A stretch of 64,000 nt of DNA, from assembly GCF_002079055.1 (NCBI RefSeq), contig NC_047490.1, positions 372,001 to 436,000 of the forward strand, written 5' to 3'. This DNA comes from Saccharomyces paradoxus. Lineage: Eukaryota > Ascomycota > Saccharomycetes > Saccharomycetales > Saccharomycetaceae. Below, in pieces: positions 61,730-64,000 of this stretch. The notes under the pieces were generated by a model. That model saw nothing but the letters and a program-made list of their open reading frames with translations, did no database searches and was not told the DNA's origin. Each line of letters starts with the position of its first letter. Within the stretch, counting starts at the first letter, position 1. Position numbers and translations under genes: made by a program.

Positions 61730-62142
61730 CTAAAACAACATATCCAAAGTACAGCATAAACACAACCCTGCTAAACAGCCCGTTAAACAGTCCTGATTTC
61801 CAGAACTAGCCGGCTGTTGTTGGACATAAACGGGCTGTTGTGGGTGTTGTTGGTAATATTGGGGCTGCTGTTGTTGATAGTATTGAGGCTGTTGTTGATA
61901 ATACTGCTGTTGCTGCTGCTGGGGTGGATAATAGTTCTGTTGGCTTTGCGCTGGAGCGTAACCCCTAGACCCCGTCTCATATTCTGGTGGTGGAGCGGTA
62001 GGACGAGAATACTGAATCAAACGTGATGTAATGATAATGCAAGGGCTCGTTAGTAAGATGTGTTTCTTTTAAGCCGAGAATTTCAGAATTAACGTACGCT
62101 TTGTTTGGATCCTGAGTTTCCGTAATAATCTTGAGCTGACAT
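61730..62142 (-). CDS. YDL012C, CYSTM-module membrane protein (spliced; exons 62098-62142 and 61730-62011)
   Basis: Exon 1 codes [15 protein letters not shown] and exon 2 codes the remaining 93 residues, 108 in all (reference 107 as I recall). The chain is rich in Gln, Tyr and Pro, with runs such as [12 protein letters not shown], and ends with the CYSTM cysteine-rich module [19 protein letters not shown], expected to be a palmitoylated or membrane-inserted tail. Such proteins are found at the plasma membrane and several respond to stress; the molecular role is unknown. Without splicing the reading frame would have no ATG at all. Confidence 0.92.
62012..62097 (-). other. YDL012C intron
   Basis: The 86-base intron has 5' splice site GTACGT (from 62097), branch TACTAAC at 62049-62055 and 3' CAG ending at 62012. 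GTACGT rather than GTATGT is a less common but used yeast 5' site. Splicing joins AAG-CAA-AGC type codons (K-Q-S) to TAT (Y) in frame. Confidence 0.92.
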
Positions 62143-63772
<1,630 letters not shown>

Positions 63773-64000
63773 TAAGGAAGGCGTTTTATGCCCGGGACAA
63801 CTCTCAAAAAGACTATTGTAAGAAAAAGAACATGCTAAATGCCTTTATATACACATATATAACTTTATGGTTTCAATATTTACAACAACATCTGTCTTTT
63901 GCTGTTCTATACACTTTACGTAGACGAGTTTTGATATAAAGGGTAAACTTGCGATGTACGCATCCGAGATGACTTTTGTGCCTTTTCGTGCCCATATGAT

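Overview
This window is yeast nuclear DNA from the genus Saccharomyces, collinear with the left arm of S. cerevisiae chromosome IV from SIT4 (YDL047W) to just short of APC11 (YDL008W). The evidence is the unbroken order of recognisable genes, compact intergenic spacing, GTATGT/TACTAAC-type introns, a perfect yeast tRNA-Ala(AGC) gene and typical yeast promoter motifs. Several proteins differ from the S. cerevisiae reference as I remember it: Sir2 by roughly 6 % with a small linker insertion, Gpm2 by about 4 %, Gpd1 by two residues. A close sibling species, most likely S. paradoxus, therefore fits better than S. cerevisiae itself. This rests on memory, not on an alignment.

Layout. 1-11 kb: end of SIT4, NPC2, MRP10, then a minus-strand run FAD1, MTF2, PRP11, SIR2, NAT1. 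11.4-18.2 kb: one very long Ser/Thr-rich cell-surface protein, with an uninterrupted reading frame over what the reference strain splits into BSC1, YDL038C and PRM7, followed by a 1.8-kb upstream region. 18.2-24.6 kb: PUS9, GPR1, SLM3 (minus). 24.9-31.3 kb: DBP10, PRP9 and spliced ARP2 (plus). 31.7-40.4 kb: MPS1, MRX9, RTK1, DIA3 (minus). 40.9-45.4 kb: tRNA-Ala, GPD1, GPM2 (plus). 45.7-54.1 kb: RPN4, OSH2, ERP3 (minus). 54.8-64 kb: CDC7, TSC13, NOP1, SLX5, spliced YDL012C, GRX6 and a small overlapping antisense frame.

There is no operon-like organisation and no mobile element that I can recognise; each gene has its own promoter or shares a divergent one. Functional clusters are loose: ribosome biogenesis (DBP10 and NOP1, both with RRPE-type motifs), splicing (PRP11, PRP9), mitochondrial translation and RNA (MRP10, MTF2, SLM3, MRX9), signalling kinases (MPS1, RTK1, CDC7), stress and proteostasis (GPD1, RPN4, SLX5, GRX6), and colony or filament behaviour (the Flo11-like adhesin, GPR1, DIA3).

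The most noteworthy points are the intact giant Flo11-domain protein with its nested repeats, a very basic non-AUG in-frame extension upstream of FAD1, a 35-nt near-perfect inverted repeat between MRX9 and MPS1, and a dense HSE/Yap1/Pdr1-type regulatory cluster upstream of RPN4. I did not find a wholly new multi-gene system.
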